Assembly (NCBI GenBank): GCA_900556785.1
Contig: USQK01000001.1
Coordinates: forward strand, 9,938-73,937
From: an uncultured Veillonella sp.
Lineage (GTDB): Bacteria; Bacillota; Negativicutes; Veillonellales; Veillonellaceae
Direction: 5' to 3'
DNA: 64,000 nucleotides
Shown: positions 9,828 through 18,718 of the stretch, piece after piece
How positions within the stretch are numbered: the first letter of the stretch is position 1
How the letters are laid out: each line of letters opens with the position of its first letter
The notes under the pieces: generated by a model
Seen by the model: only the letters and a program-made list of their open reading frames with translations
The model's database searches: none
Told to the model about the DNA's origin: nothing
Position numbers and translations under genes: made by a program

Positions 9828-12119
9828 ATGAATGAATATCAAAGAGCAGTTGAGATTCTTAAAGATTATGTTAAATCTGAAGGTATTGAATTATTTTCTT
9901 CAGATATTTTAAAAAGCGAATTAGATGTATTTAAAGCTATCTTTTCACCAGAAAAGTTAAAAGGATTAGATGATACAAATCTTTTATCCACTATGTTCTA
10001 TTCATTAGGTGATAATAAAAATACTTTATGCTATTGGCTTGAAATGAATGGTGATTGTAGAGAAAATTTTGGTAGTATCGCAGGTGGATCTGCTTATAAA
10101 TTTGGTTTATTTCAAAGTCAAAAATCTGGAAATTGGACAACTGGATATTCACAAAACCCAGTAGAACTATCAGTAGAAAATGCAGTAAAGCTTGGCAAAG
10201 AAATTCGTGATGCACTAGTAAAAGGGGTTAATATAATACGTGATGCAAAATTAGAAACGGTTCAAGATTATGAAAGATTGGATGATAAATTAAAAATTGA
10301 GGTTGGAGAAAAATATTATGAATTAGGGTGGGTACATAAATATTTTTCTATGATTTGTAATGATAAATTAAGCGGATTTCATACTTCCGATTGGCAAAAG
10401 CATGTACTTAGAGCTTTAAAAATTAAACCAAGTGAAAAAACATATGGTCGAAGTGGTCAGATTTCAATAATACAAAATTTGGCTGGATGGTATTATAAGC
10501 AATTTTTAGATATATTCAGAAACCGTTTTGGTGAGGTGCGTCAATTTATTCGTTTGGGATGTTCAGATTCAACAAAAAATTATGTAAGTGAATGGCATAA
10601 TCAGGGTGTCGTTGGATTTGGATATCCTAAAATAGGCGATTTGACGCAAAAAAATTTAAAAAAAGATATAGATAAAGTTGTTATTCAACGAGAGCTTGAA
10701 GAAAGTTATTTTTTTTCAGATAAGAAAGTTGCATCTAGAATAGCAGGGGAACTATTTAGATTTTATAAAAGTGATAATAATACAGTATTTGTTATCATGG
10801 AAGGCGAGAAGTTAATAGCATGTGTTGATGAAATAGGAGAATATTCGTTTAATTCATCGTCAGAGATGCCACATCAGAAGAAAGCAAATTGGAAATTGTT
10901 TTTTGATGCTGGGGAGAAACTGCCAGAAAAGACTGAAGGGTTGCGTACAATCTGTTATCCTTTCCATAAATCTGATAATCTATTATTTTTATATAATCGA
11001 TATTATTATGGTAAAGAAAATAGTGAAATCGTAAAAGATAAGGATAAAAGGAATATAAACCACGAAAAGGTTATTAATTTTTATACTAAAATTCAATCCT
11101 CTTTTGAACGCAATCGTATAATATTTGGAGCACCAGGTACAGGAAAGAGTTTTAATTTAAATAAGGATGCTGAGGAATTACTGCAAGATGATTATGATGA
11201 TAATTTAGAGCGAATAACTTTCCACCCAGATTACTCATATGCAAATTTTGTAGGAACTTATAAGCCAGTTCCTATTAAAAGCGATGAGAAGGATTCAATT
11301 ACGTATGCATATGTTCCAGGACCTTTTATGCGTATTTATGTGGAGGCTTTAAAGAATAGTCGTACAGATAGAGTTAAACCGTTCTTATTATTAATAGAAG
11401 AGATTAATCGTGCGAATGTAGCAGCTGTTTTCGGGGATATTTTTCAGCTGTTAGATAGAGATTCTAATAATGTAAGTGAGTACCCTATTCATGCCTCTGA
11501 AGATATAAAGAATTATTTAGCATATGAACTTGGAGGAAAGCCTGAAGAGTATAGTAAGTTGAGGCTTCCAGATAATATGTTTATATGGGCGTCTATGAAT
11601 AGTGCCGATCAAGGTGTATTCCCAATGGATACGGCATTTAAAAGACGCTGGAGCTTTCAGTATTTAGGTATAGATGATGGGGATAAGGACGTAAGTGGAA
11701 AGTATGTATATCTTGGGGGTAAAGAAAAGCAAAAGATAGAGTGGAATCAACTCCGTAAAGCAATAAATGAGTTTCTTGCAAATGAAAATATTAATGAGGA
11801 TAAACAGCTGGGCCCTTATTTCATTTCTAAACATAGCTTACTATCAGATAATAATAAAATTGATAGTGATAAATTTTGTGAAGTTTTTAAACATAAAGTA
11901 CTTATGTATTTATTTGAAGATGCTGCGAGACAAAAACGATCAAAGCTATTTGCAAATAGTAAATATGGACACACTAGATACTCAAAAATATGTGAAGCTT
12001 TTGATGAACAAGGTGTAGAAATTTTTCATAAAGATATTCAAGCTAATATTAATATTGAAAGAATTAAGCCGGTATCTTCTGAATCAGATAATAGTGATTT
12101 ATTACAAGCGGATAATTAG
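9828..12119 (+). CDS. McrB-like AAA+ NTPase subunit of a restriction system, with probable EVE-like reader domain
   Basis: Motor subunit of a McrBC/LlaJI-type restriction complex that translocates on DNA using nucleotide hydrolysis. 763 residues. The C-terminal half is a McrB AAA+ module: Walker A FGAPGTGKS (434-441), Walker B LLLIEEINRAN (about 522), sensor MNSADQG (about 590) and a TAFKRRW arginine finger. The N-terminal 130 residues hold an uncharacterised domain. Between about 230 and 370 the pattern EWHNQGVVGFG, IGDL, VFVIMEGEKLIACV and GEYSF...PHQKKANW resembles EVE-like modified-base readers that precede AAA domains in many McrB relatives. That is pattern resemblance, not a computed match. 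The region is visibly more A+T-rich than its neighbours, consistent with transfer. The partner gene follows after 14 nt. Confidence 0.85.
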   Translation: MNEYQRAVEILKDYVKSEGIELFSSDILKSELDVFKAIFSPEKLKGLDDTNLLSTMFYSLGDNKNTLCYWLEMNGDCRENFGSIAGGSAYKFGLFQSQKSGNWTTGYSQNPVELSVENAVKLGKEIRDALVKGVNIIRDAKLETVQDYERLDDKLKIEVGEKYYELGWVHKYFSMICNDKLSGFHTSDWQKHVLRALKIKPSEKTYGRSGQISIIQNLAGWYYKQFLDIFRNRFGEVRQFIRLGCSDSTKNYVSEWHNQGVVGFGYPKIGDLTQKNLKKDIDKVVIQRELEESYFFSDKKVASRIAGELFRFYKSDNNTVFVIMEGEKLIACVDEIGEYSFNSSSEMPHQKKANWKLFFDAGEKLPEKTEGLRTICYPFHKSDNLLFLYNRYYYGKENSEIVKDKDKRNINHEKVINFYTKIQSSFERNRIIFGAPGTGKSFNLNKDAEELLQDDYDDNLERITFHPDYSYANFVGTYKPVPIKSDEKDSITYAYVPGPFMRIYVEALKNSRTDRVKPFLLLIEEINRANVAAVFGDIFQLLDRDSNNVSEYPIHASEDIKNYLAYELGGKPEEYSKLRLPDNMFIWASMNSADQGVFPMDTAFKRRWSFQYLGIDDGDKDVSGKYVYLGGKEKQKIEWNQLRKAINEFLANENINEDKQLGPYFISKHSLLSDNNKIDSDKFCEVFKHKVLMYLFEDAARQKRSKLFANSKYGHTRYSKICEAFDEQGVEIFHKDIQANINIERIKPVSSESDNSDLLQADN

Positions 12120-12133
12120 GAGCGAGACTAATT

Positions 12134-13573
12134 ATGATTTCTGTATTTTTAAGAGAGCAGAAACGATATTCACAAAAAGAGCTTCTCGAGATATTTGATT
12201 GTTCCGAAGAGCAGTTAGATTTAATTATTAGTAAGTTAAAAGAATTTGGAATATTGAAAATAGTAAGGAAATCGAGTCCTCAACTTAATATGTCTGATCT
12301 TGTTGATGAGTATGTAGAAATTATTCCTATAGAAGCTATTGGTAAAGATTGTTATTATGCATTTATTTTTGTTGGTATTTTAATAGTAGCTGGACGAATT
12401 CTCAAATGTTATCCTAAGTATCTATGTAGTGTTGATAATCCGATAAAGGAATTACGAGTTGTTTGTAAAGTTATAGAGAAGTATAGTTCAAAAGAACAAA
12501 TCATATATATGTTAAATGATTATACGGGGAATAGCTCTTTTAATTTATTAGCAGTCCTATTGTTCCTTATGCATGATTACTTTGAAAATGGTATCTATAA
12601 TAATTCAAAAAATATACTTGAAGTTAATGGTTCAGGAGAAGTTTTATGGGATAAAACTATAAATGAAACTTTTTCAATACTTTCAAACAATAGACCATAT
12701 TATGTTGAGATACAGACAAAGAAAAGAGTTAATGATAATTTTGATTATTTTAAACGTCTTCATGAATGTATTTTGACACTCATATCAAAAGAGTTGATGG
12801 AGGCAGATCTACTATCTTTATTTGAACTTACTCCTATTGATTTAACTGATGAATGTTTAATTGAGTTTGGCGATAGGGAATATATATTATATAGAATTGA
12901 AAATGAGTTAAATATAGAGTTTAATACTAGGAAGCAATTAGTATTAAAGGGAATTTATGCATATATTAAGCATGGTGGACAGTTAGACTACAAAGATGGA
13001 ATTTCTTTTTTTGGAACTAATTCTTTTAATCTAGTATGGGAATGTGTTTGTAGTGAAATTCTGAATAATCAATTAGATATTCCCTTAGGACAATTAAGAT
13101 TGCCCGTTACGTTAAATAAAGAGTATAATTCACAAACTAAATTGATCGATTTAATAGAGAAACCATTTTGGTCAATAATTGATAAAGAAGCTAAAGATAC
13201 GCTTACTCCTGATTTGATTACAATATTTAAGAATCAATTTTATATTTTTGATGCAAAATACTATACTCCAAATTTGAAACATGGAGAATCACCTAAAGGA
13301 CAACCCGGTATTGAATCAATTTATAAACAATACCTTTATCAATTAGCGTATAAAAAATTTATAGATGCTCATGGTTTTGAAGGGGTTAAGAATTGCTTTT
13401 TACTTCCAACAGAAGAGGATACTATCATAGATTTAGGAGAAGTATCTATGAAAATGTTTTCAAATCAAGGATTAGAAAACATAAGTGTTAGATGTATTCC
13501 TGCAAGCCTTGCATATGATTTTTATCTTTTAGGCAAAAAACTAGATATAAATATGCTTAAATTAAATAATTGA
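12134..13573 (+). CDS. LlaJI/McrC-like restriction endonuclease subunit
   Basis: Nuclease partner of the McrB-like ATPase. 479 residues. A PD-(D/E)xK core is visible near the C-terminus: P359-D360 (TPDLI) followed by D373-A-K375 (FYIFDAKYY), then Q/Y-rich helices (YKQYLYQLAYKKF). The N-terminal 70 residues look like a winged-helix segment (YSQKELLEIFDCSEEQLDLI). The arrangement fits the LlaJI family, where the ATPase and nuclease genes sit together. Strong AGGAG overlaps the upstream stop, so translation is coupled. No cytosine methyltransferase lies on either side. The module may therefore be methyl-dependent (type IV-like), or its methyltransferase lies elsewhere or is lost. A+T-rich like its partner. 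Confidence 0.82.
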   Translation: MISVFLREQKRYSQKELLEIFDCSEEQLDLIISKLKEFGILKIVRKSSPQLNMSDLVDEYVEIIPIEAIGKDCYYAFIFVGILIVAGRILKCYPKYLCSVDNPIKELRVVCKVIEKYSSKEQIIYMLNDYTGNSSFNLLAVLLFLMHDYFENGIYNNSKNILEVNGSGEVLWDKTINETFSILSNNRPYYVEIQTKKRVNDNFDYFKRLHECILTLISKELMEADLLSLFELTPIDLTDECLIEFGDREYILYRIENELNIEFNTRKQLVLKGIYAYIKHGGQLDYKDGISFFGTNSFNLVWECVCSEILNNQLDIPLGQLRLPVTLNKEYNSQTKLIDLIEKPFWSIIDKEAKDTLTPDLITIFKNQFYIFDAKYYTPNLKHGESPKGQPGIESIYKQYLYQLAYKKFIDAHGFEGVKNCFLLPTEEDTIIDLGEVSMKMFSNQGLENISVRCIPASLAYDFYLLGKKLDINMLKLNN

Positions 13574-13707
13574 TAATTCTTGAGCGATTTTAAATTTTAA
13601 ACAACGGTACATATAATATTAATATTAAAGATTAAATTATATTAGAGAGAGTTTTTAGATATTAACTTTATAGATATCATGAAGTAAAAATCAAGGGAGG
13701 GATTAAC

Positions 13708-14501
13708 ATGTTAGGAGCAATCATTGGTGATATAGTCGGTTCACGATTTGAATTTAATAATTATAGACACAAGGACTTTGATTTCTTTACAGATTAATGC
13801 GTGTTAACTGATGATAGTATCATGACACTTGCCATAGCAAAGGCAATTCTTATGAGTCAACCAGATTACAGTGATCTTTCTAAGAATGCAGTGGAATGCA
13901 TGCAAACGATTGGAAGATGCTATCCCGGCTATGGATATGGTAATCGGTTCTATAGATGGATCTTCGCAGAGGATCTTAAGCCATATAATAGCTATGGTAA
14001 TGGTTCTGCCATGCGAGTTAGTGCTGCTGGATTTGTGGCACATAGTTTGGATGAAGCAAAGCTTCTATCTAAATTAGTTACTGAGGTCACTCATAACCAT
14101 CCTGAAGGTATGAAGGGGGCGGAGGCGACTGCAGTTGCCATATATCTAGCTAAAACCGGAAAGGATCTACTCGAAATCAGAGATTATATTAACCAGTATT
14201 ATTACACGATGGATTTCACACTGGATGAAATCAGAGACACCTATAGATTCGATGAAAGTTGCCAAGGCACAGTTCCACAAGCACTGCAAGCCTTCTTTGA
14301 ATCCACTGATTTTGAAGATGCTATTCGTAATGCCATCTTAATAGGTGGTGACAGTGATACTGTTGCTGCTATTTGTGGTGGTGTAGCACAGGCCTATTAT
14401 GGTATTCCAACGGATATTAGAAAACAGGCTATGTCGTTTTAGACACTAAGCTACTAGGCATATTGACGTCTTTTGAAGAAAAGTATCTGTCTGCTATATA
14501 A
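13708..14501 (+). pseudogene. ADP-ribosylglycohydrolase (DraG/ARH family), inactivated by nonsense and frameshift
   Basis: The family removes ADP-ribose from proteins or nucleic acids. ATG at 13708 follows AGGGAGGG and reads MLGAIIGDIVGSRFEFNN..., the family N-terminus. Codon 30 is TAA (13795-13797), where the family usually has Glu (FFTD-stop-C), so one G-to-T change explains it. The frame continues with LTDDSIMTLA (metal-binding TDD), YGNGSAMRVS, TVPQALQAF and IGGDSDTVAAI(C)GG, all conserved. Near 14437-14440 one T is missing: the current frame stops at 14442, while the other frame continues LDTKLLGILTSFEEKYLSAI to 14501, as expected for the family C-terminus. Two independent lesions argue for real decay. 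Restart at GTG 13801 would lose the first glycine-rich motif. Confidence 0.88.
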
Positions 14502-14599
14502 TTTATGTTTCAATAATGATGACTCATATAGATGTATAATAAAGATACATATGTCGAAATAGCGTTATATTTAATTGAAAATTTGTTGAAAGGTTTCAT

Positions 14600-15661
14600 A
14601 TGATACATCTTAAGGACTTAGGCAGTTTTGAATCTGTGCCAAAGTTAGTGACAGATATTATAAATGGAAATATAACAGCACTTGAAAGCGCATTAAATAG
14701 TGGTTGGGATATAGATGATCCTGTACAAATTGGTAAATATAGTGAGTATTCCCCTCTAGAATTGGCGTTAGTAATGAATTGTTTACCAAGTGTTCAATGG
14801 TTAGTTGAACATGGAGCAGATTTAAATGATGAAGAAAATCCAAGTTTCTTGTTAGCTGTACGGTATGCTGACCAAAAAGTAATAGATTATGTTGTAAATC
14901 ATGGTGCCAATATTCACGCCTTGAACGCTGTGGAGGTAGATGCTTTTCAAGCTGCCTTATATGGCAAGAAATATGAGAACCTACAACGGATTCATGACTT
15001 AGGCCATACCGTGCAGAAATATGGCGGTAAAGCTTTCAGAAATGCCATTACAGGCAAAAATTATGAAGTCCTAGATTTCTTTATCCATAATGGTGTAGAT
15101 ATTAATTATAACAAACCTGATTCTGTGTATCCATTTAAGCCAACCCCACTATGTGTAGCGGCTCGGTACGTAGATTTACAGATGTGTAAATACTTGGTAG
15201 AACATGGTGCGGATGCAACTATCACGGAAAAGGATGGTATGCGTCCTTATAGCATTGCCATTGAACGTGGCGATATGGAAATGGCGGAGTATTTTAAAAC
15301 ATTAGAGCCTGCAGAGTACCATGATAAACAAAATAAAATGGATCAATTGAAACCTTTTAAACTACCAAAAGCATTAGTTGTATTTTTAGAGTCTGATAAT
15401 CTTTATTTTGAATTGCCAGATTCTGATTTTATATCCATAAAATTTTTTCCTCTCATTGATACAATTCCATTTAAAGTAGGCCGCCGTAAACTATTACGAC
15501 TATCTAAAGAGCTAGGCGAGTATAACGATTGGCAAGTTGTGTGGGACCCTAAAACTAAAAAAATCGCTTGTTATGATATAGAACATCAAGAATTACGAGA
15601 GCTTTGTAAGTTTGATGAGTTTATGGCAGATATGGCAGGTCAATTAGAAACCTTGTTTTAA
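14600..15661 (+). CDS. Ankyrin-repeat protein with unknown C-terminal domain
   Basis: 353 residues. Residues 10-235 contain about six ankyrin-type repeats, recognisable from SPLELALVMNCLPSVQWLVE, HGADLNDEENPSFLLAVR, HGANIHAL, TPLCVAARYVDLQMCKYLVE and HGADATITEKDGMRPYSIAI. Ankyrin repeats mediate protein binding. The last ~100 residues (from about 248, LPKALVVFLESDNLYFEL) form a separate alpha/beta domain that I do not recognise. No signal peptide or membrane span, so probably cytoplasmic. It opens a run of small acidic genes with SUKH and DUF4375-like members, the usual company of toxin immunity proteins. An immunity or protein-interaction role is an inference. Confidence 0.75.
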   Translation: MIHLKDLGSFESVPKLVTDIINGNITALESALNSGWDIDDPVQIGKYSEYSPLELALVMNCLPSVQWLVEHGADLNDEENPSFLLAVRYADQKVIDYVVNHGANIHALNAVEVDAFQAALYGKKYENLQRIHDLGHTVQKYGGKAFRNAITGKNYEVLDFFIHNGVDINYNKPDSVYPFKPTPLCVAARYVDLQMCKYLVEHGADATITEKDGMRPYSIAIERGDMEMAEYFKTLEPAEYHDKQNKMDQLKPFKLPKALVVFLESDNLYFELPDSDFISIKFFPLIDTIPFKVGRRKLLRLSKELGEYNDWQVVWDPKTKKIACYDIEHQELRELCKFDEFMADMAGQLETLF

Positions 15662-15689
15662 TGTAAATTGTACAGCAGAGGAGATACAT

Positions 15690-16109
15690 ATGGCAGATAC
15701 AGTTGAGAAAACCTATACAGACTGGTCAATTGATGTAGGTGACTATAAGTATGAAGGGATTACCTTGAATGAGGTTGAGCAAAATCTCTACGCTATTGAG
15801 GATCAAGAACAGGATTTTGTAGTTATATCACCATCAAATGCAATTCCGATAGATAATAAAATGTATAACTTTGTGCAAGTTTGTAGTGATCAAGATACCG
15901 ATTTATTACATATAGAGCTTAGTGTAACTAATGATGGTGAGCAGGGCGCTATCATATACGGTAAAAATGAGCTAGGCCCTCAAGAGGTATTCCAGATTAT
16001 AGAAGAATTTATTGCACATCATAAGGCTCCATCATTAGATGATTGGGAAGTCGTACTAGATTTAAGACCGAAGATGGAAAGCTATATAAAAGGAACAAAA
16101 AATGACTAA
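15690..16109 (+). CDS. Small acidic protein of unknown function
   Basis: 139 residues, strongly acidic, no signal peptide or membrane segment. Family not recognised. Predicted mixed alpha/beta with an acidic N-terminus (TDWSIDVGDYKYEGITLNEV). The ATG follows AGGAGATACAT at good spacing. The 3' end overlaps the next ORF by 8 nt, so the two are translationally coupled. Its size, acidity and position among SUKH and ankyrin genes suggest an immunity-like protein. No toxin gene is visible nearby, so this stays a guess from context. Confidence 0.65.
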   Translation: MADTVEKTYTDWSIDVGDYKYEGITLNEVEQNLYAIEDQEQDFVVISPSNAIPIDNKMYNFVQVCSDQDTDLLHIELSVTNDGEQGAIIYGKNELGPQEVFQIIEEFIAHHKAPSLDDWEVVLDLRPKMESYIKGTKND

Positions 16110-16461
16110 TCCTGCAATATATGATGAACAGTTAAGGCAATATACCATATCCTACGAAGGAATACATTTTTGCTGGGATGAGAAACCAACAGATGCTAAT
16201 TTAGATACGGCAAAGCTATTAGCTGTTAATTACCATAAGAATATAGATGCAATTGTAACTTTCATTTATAACGAAATACGAGATTGGTATGGTGATGTAA
16301 CTATTGATGAAGTGAAAACACGCATTGGTATGCCTGTTATTGAACCAGAACGTGATGCTGTGACCTATTGCGAGCAAACCTTTGATGATACTCATATCTT
16401 TTCTTTTACATTTTGGGATGATGAATTCAAAGATTTACATTATTTTGCCATAGATGGATGA
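16102..16461 (+). CDS. Small immunity-like protein of unknown function
   Basis: 119 residues, acidic, cytoplasmic. It starts within the previous gene (8-nt overlap). The C-terminal pattern TRIGMPVIEP, a run of polar strands, then FSFTFWDDEFKDLHYFAIDG resembles small domain-of-unknown-function proteins found among bacterial immunity proteins. I cannot name the family with certainty. No catalytic motif is visible. Confidence 0.62.
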   Translation: MTNPAIYDEQLRQYTISYEGIHFCWDEKPTDANLDTAKLLAVNYHKNIDAIVTFIYNEIRDWYGDVTIDEVKTRIGMPVIEPERDAVTYCEQTFDDTHIFSFTFWDDEFKDLHYFAIDG

Positions 16462-16508
16462 GATATTTTCCATGATTTTGCTAGCATGACTTATGTGTGG
16501 AGTCTATT

Positions 16509-16967
16509 ATGTTATATACACCTAATAACATTTTGTATAAGTATATTCGCTATCGATTTAGACGCATTCAGATTCAGTGCAATATGTTATATGATATAGC
16601 ACCGGAGGAAGAAGATGAGATTTGTCGTAATCTATTAAAAAAGAGGGCGAAGATATTAATTCCCGTTGGCATATTATATTTTTTGCTTTTTGGGGTTATT
16701 TTCGCTTGGCTAGTAGGAACAAGTGAGGAATTAAATCCGTTAATGCAATGGGAATTAAGTGTGATAGACTATGTGATACCCATTTTAAATACCATAGATA
16801 TTAAGTGGTATGCATATCCTCTGGATCTATTATGGGTAGCAATTATATTAGCGCCTATAGCGATTATAAATGCATCTCCTTATATCATTATTTCCTATAT
16901 TGTAGATACTATTTTGATACGACATGAGGTAAAAGCTTTAATCAAAACTTATTCTATAAATGAGTAA
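16509..16967 (+). CDS. Small membrane protein of unknown function
   Basis: About 152 residues. Two long hydrophobic segments are visible, near residues 47-70 (ILIPVGILYFLLFGVIFAWL) and near 107-135 (LLWVAIILAPIAIINASPYIIISYIV). They are flanked by a basic, Tyr/Arg-rich N-terminus. Start chosen at ATG 16509, six nt after GGAG; a GTG at 16497 is in frame but lacks a binding site. Family not recognised. It is the only membrane protein in the immunity-like run. Confidence 0.6.
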   Translation: MLYTPNNILYKYIRYRFRRIQIQCNMLYDIAPEEEDEICRNLLKKRAKILIPVGILYFLLFGVIFAWLVGTSEELNPLMQWELSVIDYVIPILNTIDIKWYAYPLDLLWVAIILAPIAIINASPYIIISYIVDTILIRHEVKALIKTYSINE

Positions 16968-17010
16968 TTAAGAATTTAGATTATATCGGTTTAAACTAGG
17001 AGAGGGTATT

Positions 17011-18522
17011 ATGAGTAATCTGAAAGACTTTGATTGGACTGGATTTTGGAACGATGTTGACTATGCATTTGAATCCTATATTGGTAAACCGGTTACTGAT
17101 AAGGATATTAAAGCAGCTGAAGCAGAATTAGGTTATACATTGCCTGCTGCATATATTGAGCTACTTAAAAACCATAATGGTGGTGTAGTAAAGAAAAATT
17201 GTTTTATTAATGATGATGACGATTGTGTATATATAACAGGAATATATGGCATCGATAGAGATAAAAAATACTCTCTTTTAGGTGAGATGGGAAATAAGTT
17301 TTGGATTTCAAAAGTAAAATATCCCCCTATCGGTGTCGTTGTAGCTGATACGATTTCCGGTGGTCACGACATGATTTTCCTCGATTATCGTGAGTGCGGT
17401 CCTACCGGTGAGCCTAAGGTTGTACGAGTAGATCAAGAAGGTGATTACTCAATTACTCCCTTAGCAGATAACTTTGGTGACTTTATTAAGAACTTATATA
17501 TCAGTATAGAAGATATTACGGATGAAGAGTTTCAAGAATTAAGTGATGCGGATAAGGTTAAGCTCCTTAATGAACAAGAGGACTTAGACATTGATCGTGC
17601 TATGGAGCTATTAACTAACATAGGCATCGATAATTTGTCACCTATACTATTAAGCACCTTAGGACGTATGTATAACAATAATGGCCGCGCAGCAGAGGCT
17701 ATTGATTTATTTAATCGTATTGATGAGGCATATCGCGATTGGTCTTGGTATTATCGTTGTGGCTATGCTCATGCATTTTTGGGATGTGGTGAAAGCTACG
17801 AATCTGAACATGTGCAGCAAGCATTACAGTTAATAGAAGCAGGTATGAAAATGGCGAAAGAGTCCCATTTAGATAAACAGCTGGGCTGGTGTTGCGAAGT
17901 TGTAAAATACTTATTAACTCAAATCAAGCCAAAAGATTACAAGGAGGATTACCCTGTGATTTTTGATACCATTAAGAATCTATTTGATAAGAAAAATAGT
18001 AAAATTACTACAGAAGGTAAAGCTACTGGAGACATTAATGAACGCGAAGAGGATAACTATCCTACATATGATGTAGTGCATTGGGTATTTAATAAGCAAA
18101 CATATAGCAGAGAAGAGTTTACCAAAGAATACAATGAAAATGTAAAGAAATATGTAGATAATGAAGCAGATGACGACGATAGATTAGAAGAACCTGAAAT
18201 TCTAGTAACCTATGAAGCTTGGATTGAAAGTGAAGACCAACTTTTTAATAATGAACGTGTTACCGATGAAGAATTGCTGGAAGAAGATAAAGAAGATGGC
18301 ATGTGGCAAGTAGAAATTATGGCTCATCTTGTAGCGGATAATGGTACATATTTTACTAGAGAAGAATTACTTTTTAAATTACACAATTTAATGGCCAATA
18401 AAGAATTAGGAGATCACGTATTCTTTGAAGGTATTGAATACGAAGGTCATGAATGTGAAGGGTACGGACTTATAGATAATGAAGATGGTATACCTGTATT
18501 CTTTATTGTTTGTGGTAGCTAG
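17011..18522 (+). CDS. SUKH (SMI1/KNR4) domain-TPR-C-terminal domain fusion protein
   Basis: 503 residues in three parts. Residues 1-165 are a SUKH/SMI1-KNR4 domain: AEAELGYTLPAAYIELLKNH-NGG, GIYGID, and IGVVVADTISGGHDMIFLDY. These domains are typical immunity proteins against contact-dependent or polymorphic toxins. Residues about 170-310 form a TPR-like helical module (LSPILLSTLGRMYNNNGRAA, AIDLFNRIDEAYRDWSWYYR). Residues about 315-503 form an acidic domain of unknown function (EILVTYEAWIES, MWQVEIMAHLVADNGTYFTR, HNLMANKELGDHVFFE). That last part is repeated as a stand-alone gene at 18719, and the TPR module recurs in the gene at 19423. An internal AAGGAGG-GTG within the frame could start the last domain separately. 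Start ATG follows GGAGAGGG. Confidence 0.82.
   Translation: MSNLKDFDWTGFWNDVDYAFESYIGKPVTDKDIKAAEAELGYTLPAAYIELLKNHNGGVVKKNCFINDDDDCVYITGIYGIDRDKKYSLLGEMGNKFWISKVKYPPIGVVVADTISGGHDMIFLDYRECGPTGEPKVVRVDQEGDYSITPLADNFGDFIKNLYISIEDITDEEFQELSDADKVKLLNEQEDLDIDRAMELLTNIGIDNLSPILLSTLGRMYNNNGRAAEAIDLFNRIDEAYRDWSWYYRCGYAHAFLGCGESYESEHVQQALQLIEAGMKMAKESHLDKQLGWCCEVVKYLLTQIKPKDYKEDYPVIFDTIKNLFDKKNSKITTEGKATGDINEREEDNYPTYDVVHWVFNKQTYSREEFTKEYNENVKKYVDNEADDDDRLEEPEILVTYEAWIESEDQLFNNERVTDEELLEEDKEDGMWQVEIMAHLVADNGTYFTREELLFKLHNLMANKELGDHVFFEGIEYEGHECEGYGLIDNEDGIPVFFIVCGS
17941..17958 (+). promoter_or_regulatory. Possible internal ribosome binding site and GTG start inside SUKH fusion gene
   Basis: Inside the SUKH-TPR gene, a perfect AAGGAGG (17941-17947) is followed eight nt later by an in-frame GTG (17956). 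Initiation there would give a 188-residue protein equal to the C-terminal domain. The paralogue at 18719 uses the matching AAGGAGG-ATTATATT-ATG as its true start. Whether internal initiation happens is inference. Confidence 0.45.
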
Positions 18523-18555
18523 TTAGTATAGAACATTATAAGACAATAATAGATT

Positions 18556-18582
18556 AGCCCTTCGCTATGCGAGGGGCTTTTA
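18556..18582 (+). terminator. Intrinsic terminator after SUKH fusion gene
   Basis: Stem AGCCCTTCGC / GCGAGGGGCT (10 bp, one G-U) with a 3-nt loop and TTTTA tail, 34 nt past the stop. Confidence 0.8.
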
Positions 18583-18718
18583 CTATATACGTAGAAATTA
18601 TATACTTTTGTGCTTCGGGCTACGTTATTTTATAGGGGATTAATGTAGAATATTGAGAAATATGTTAGGTATAATAAAATCAAAGCATTGTTTAAAAGAT
18701 TACAAGGAGGATTATATT

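Noticed and set aside
9991..10215. Minus-strand ORF within the mcrB-like gene
   Set aside because: Short, fully overlapping, no start signals, composition typical of an A+T-rich shadow frame.
13795..13797. Recoding (selenocysteine or read-through) at the in-frame stop of the ADP-ribosylglycohydrolase
   Set aside because: The codon is TAA, not TGA, no SECIS-like hairpin follows, and a second frameshift lies near the 3' end, so decay is simpler.
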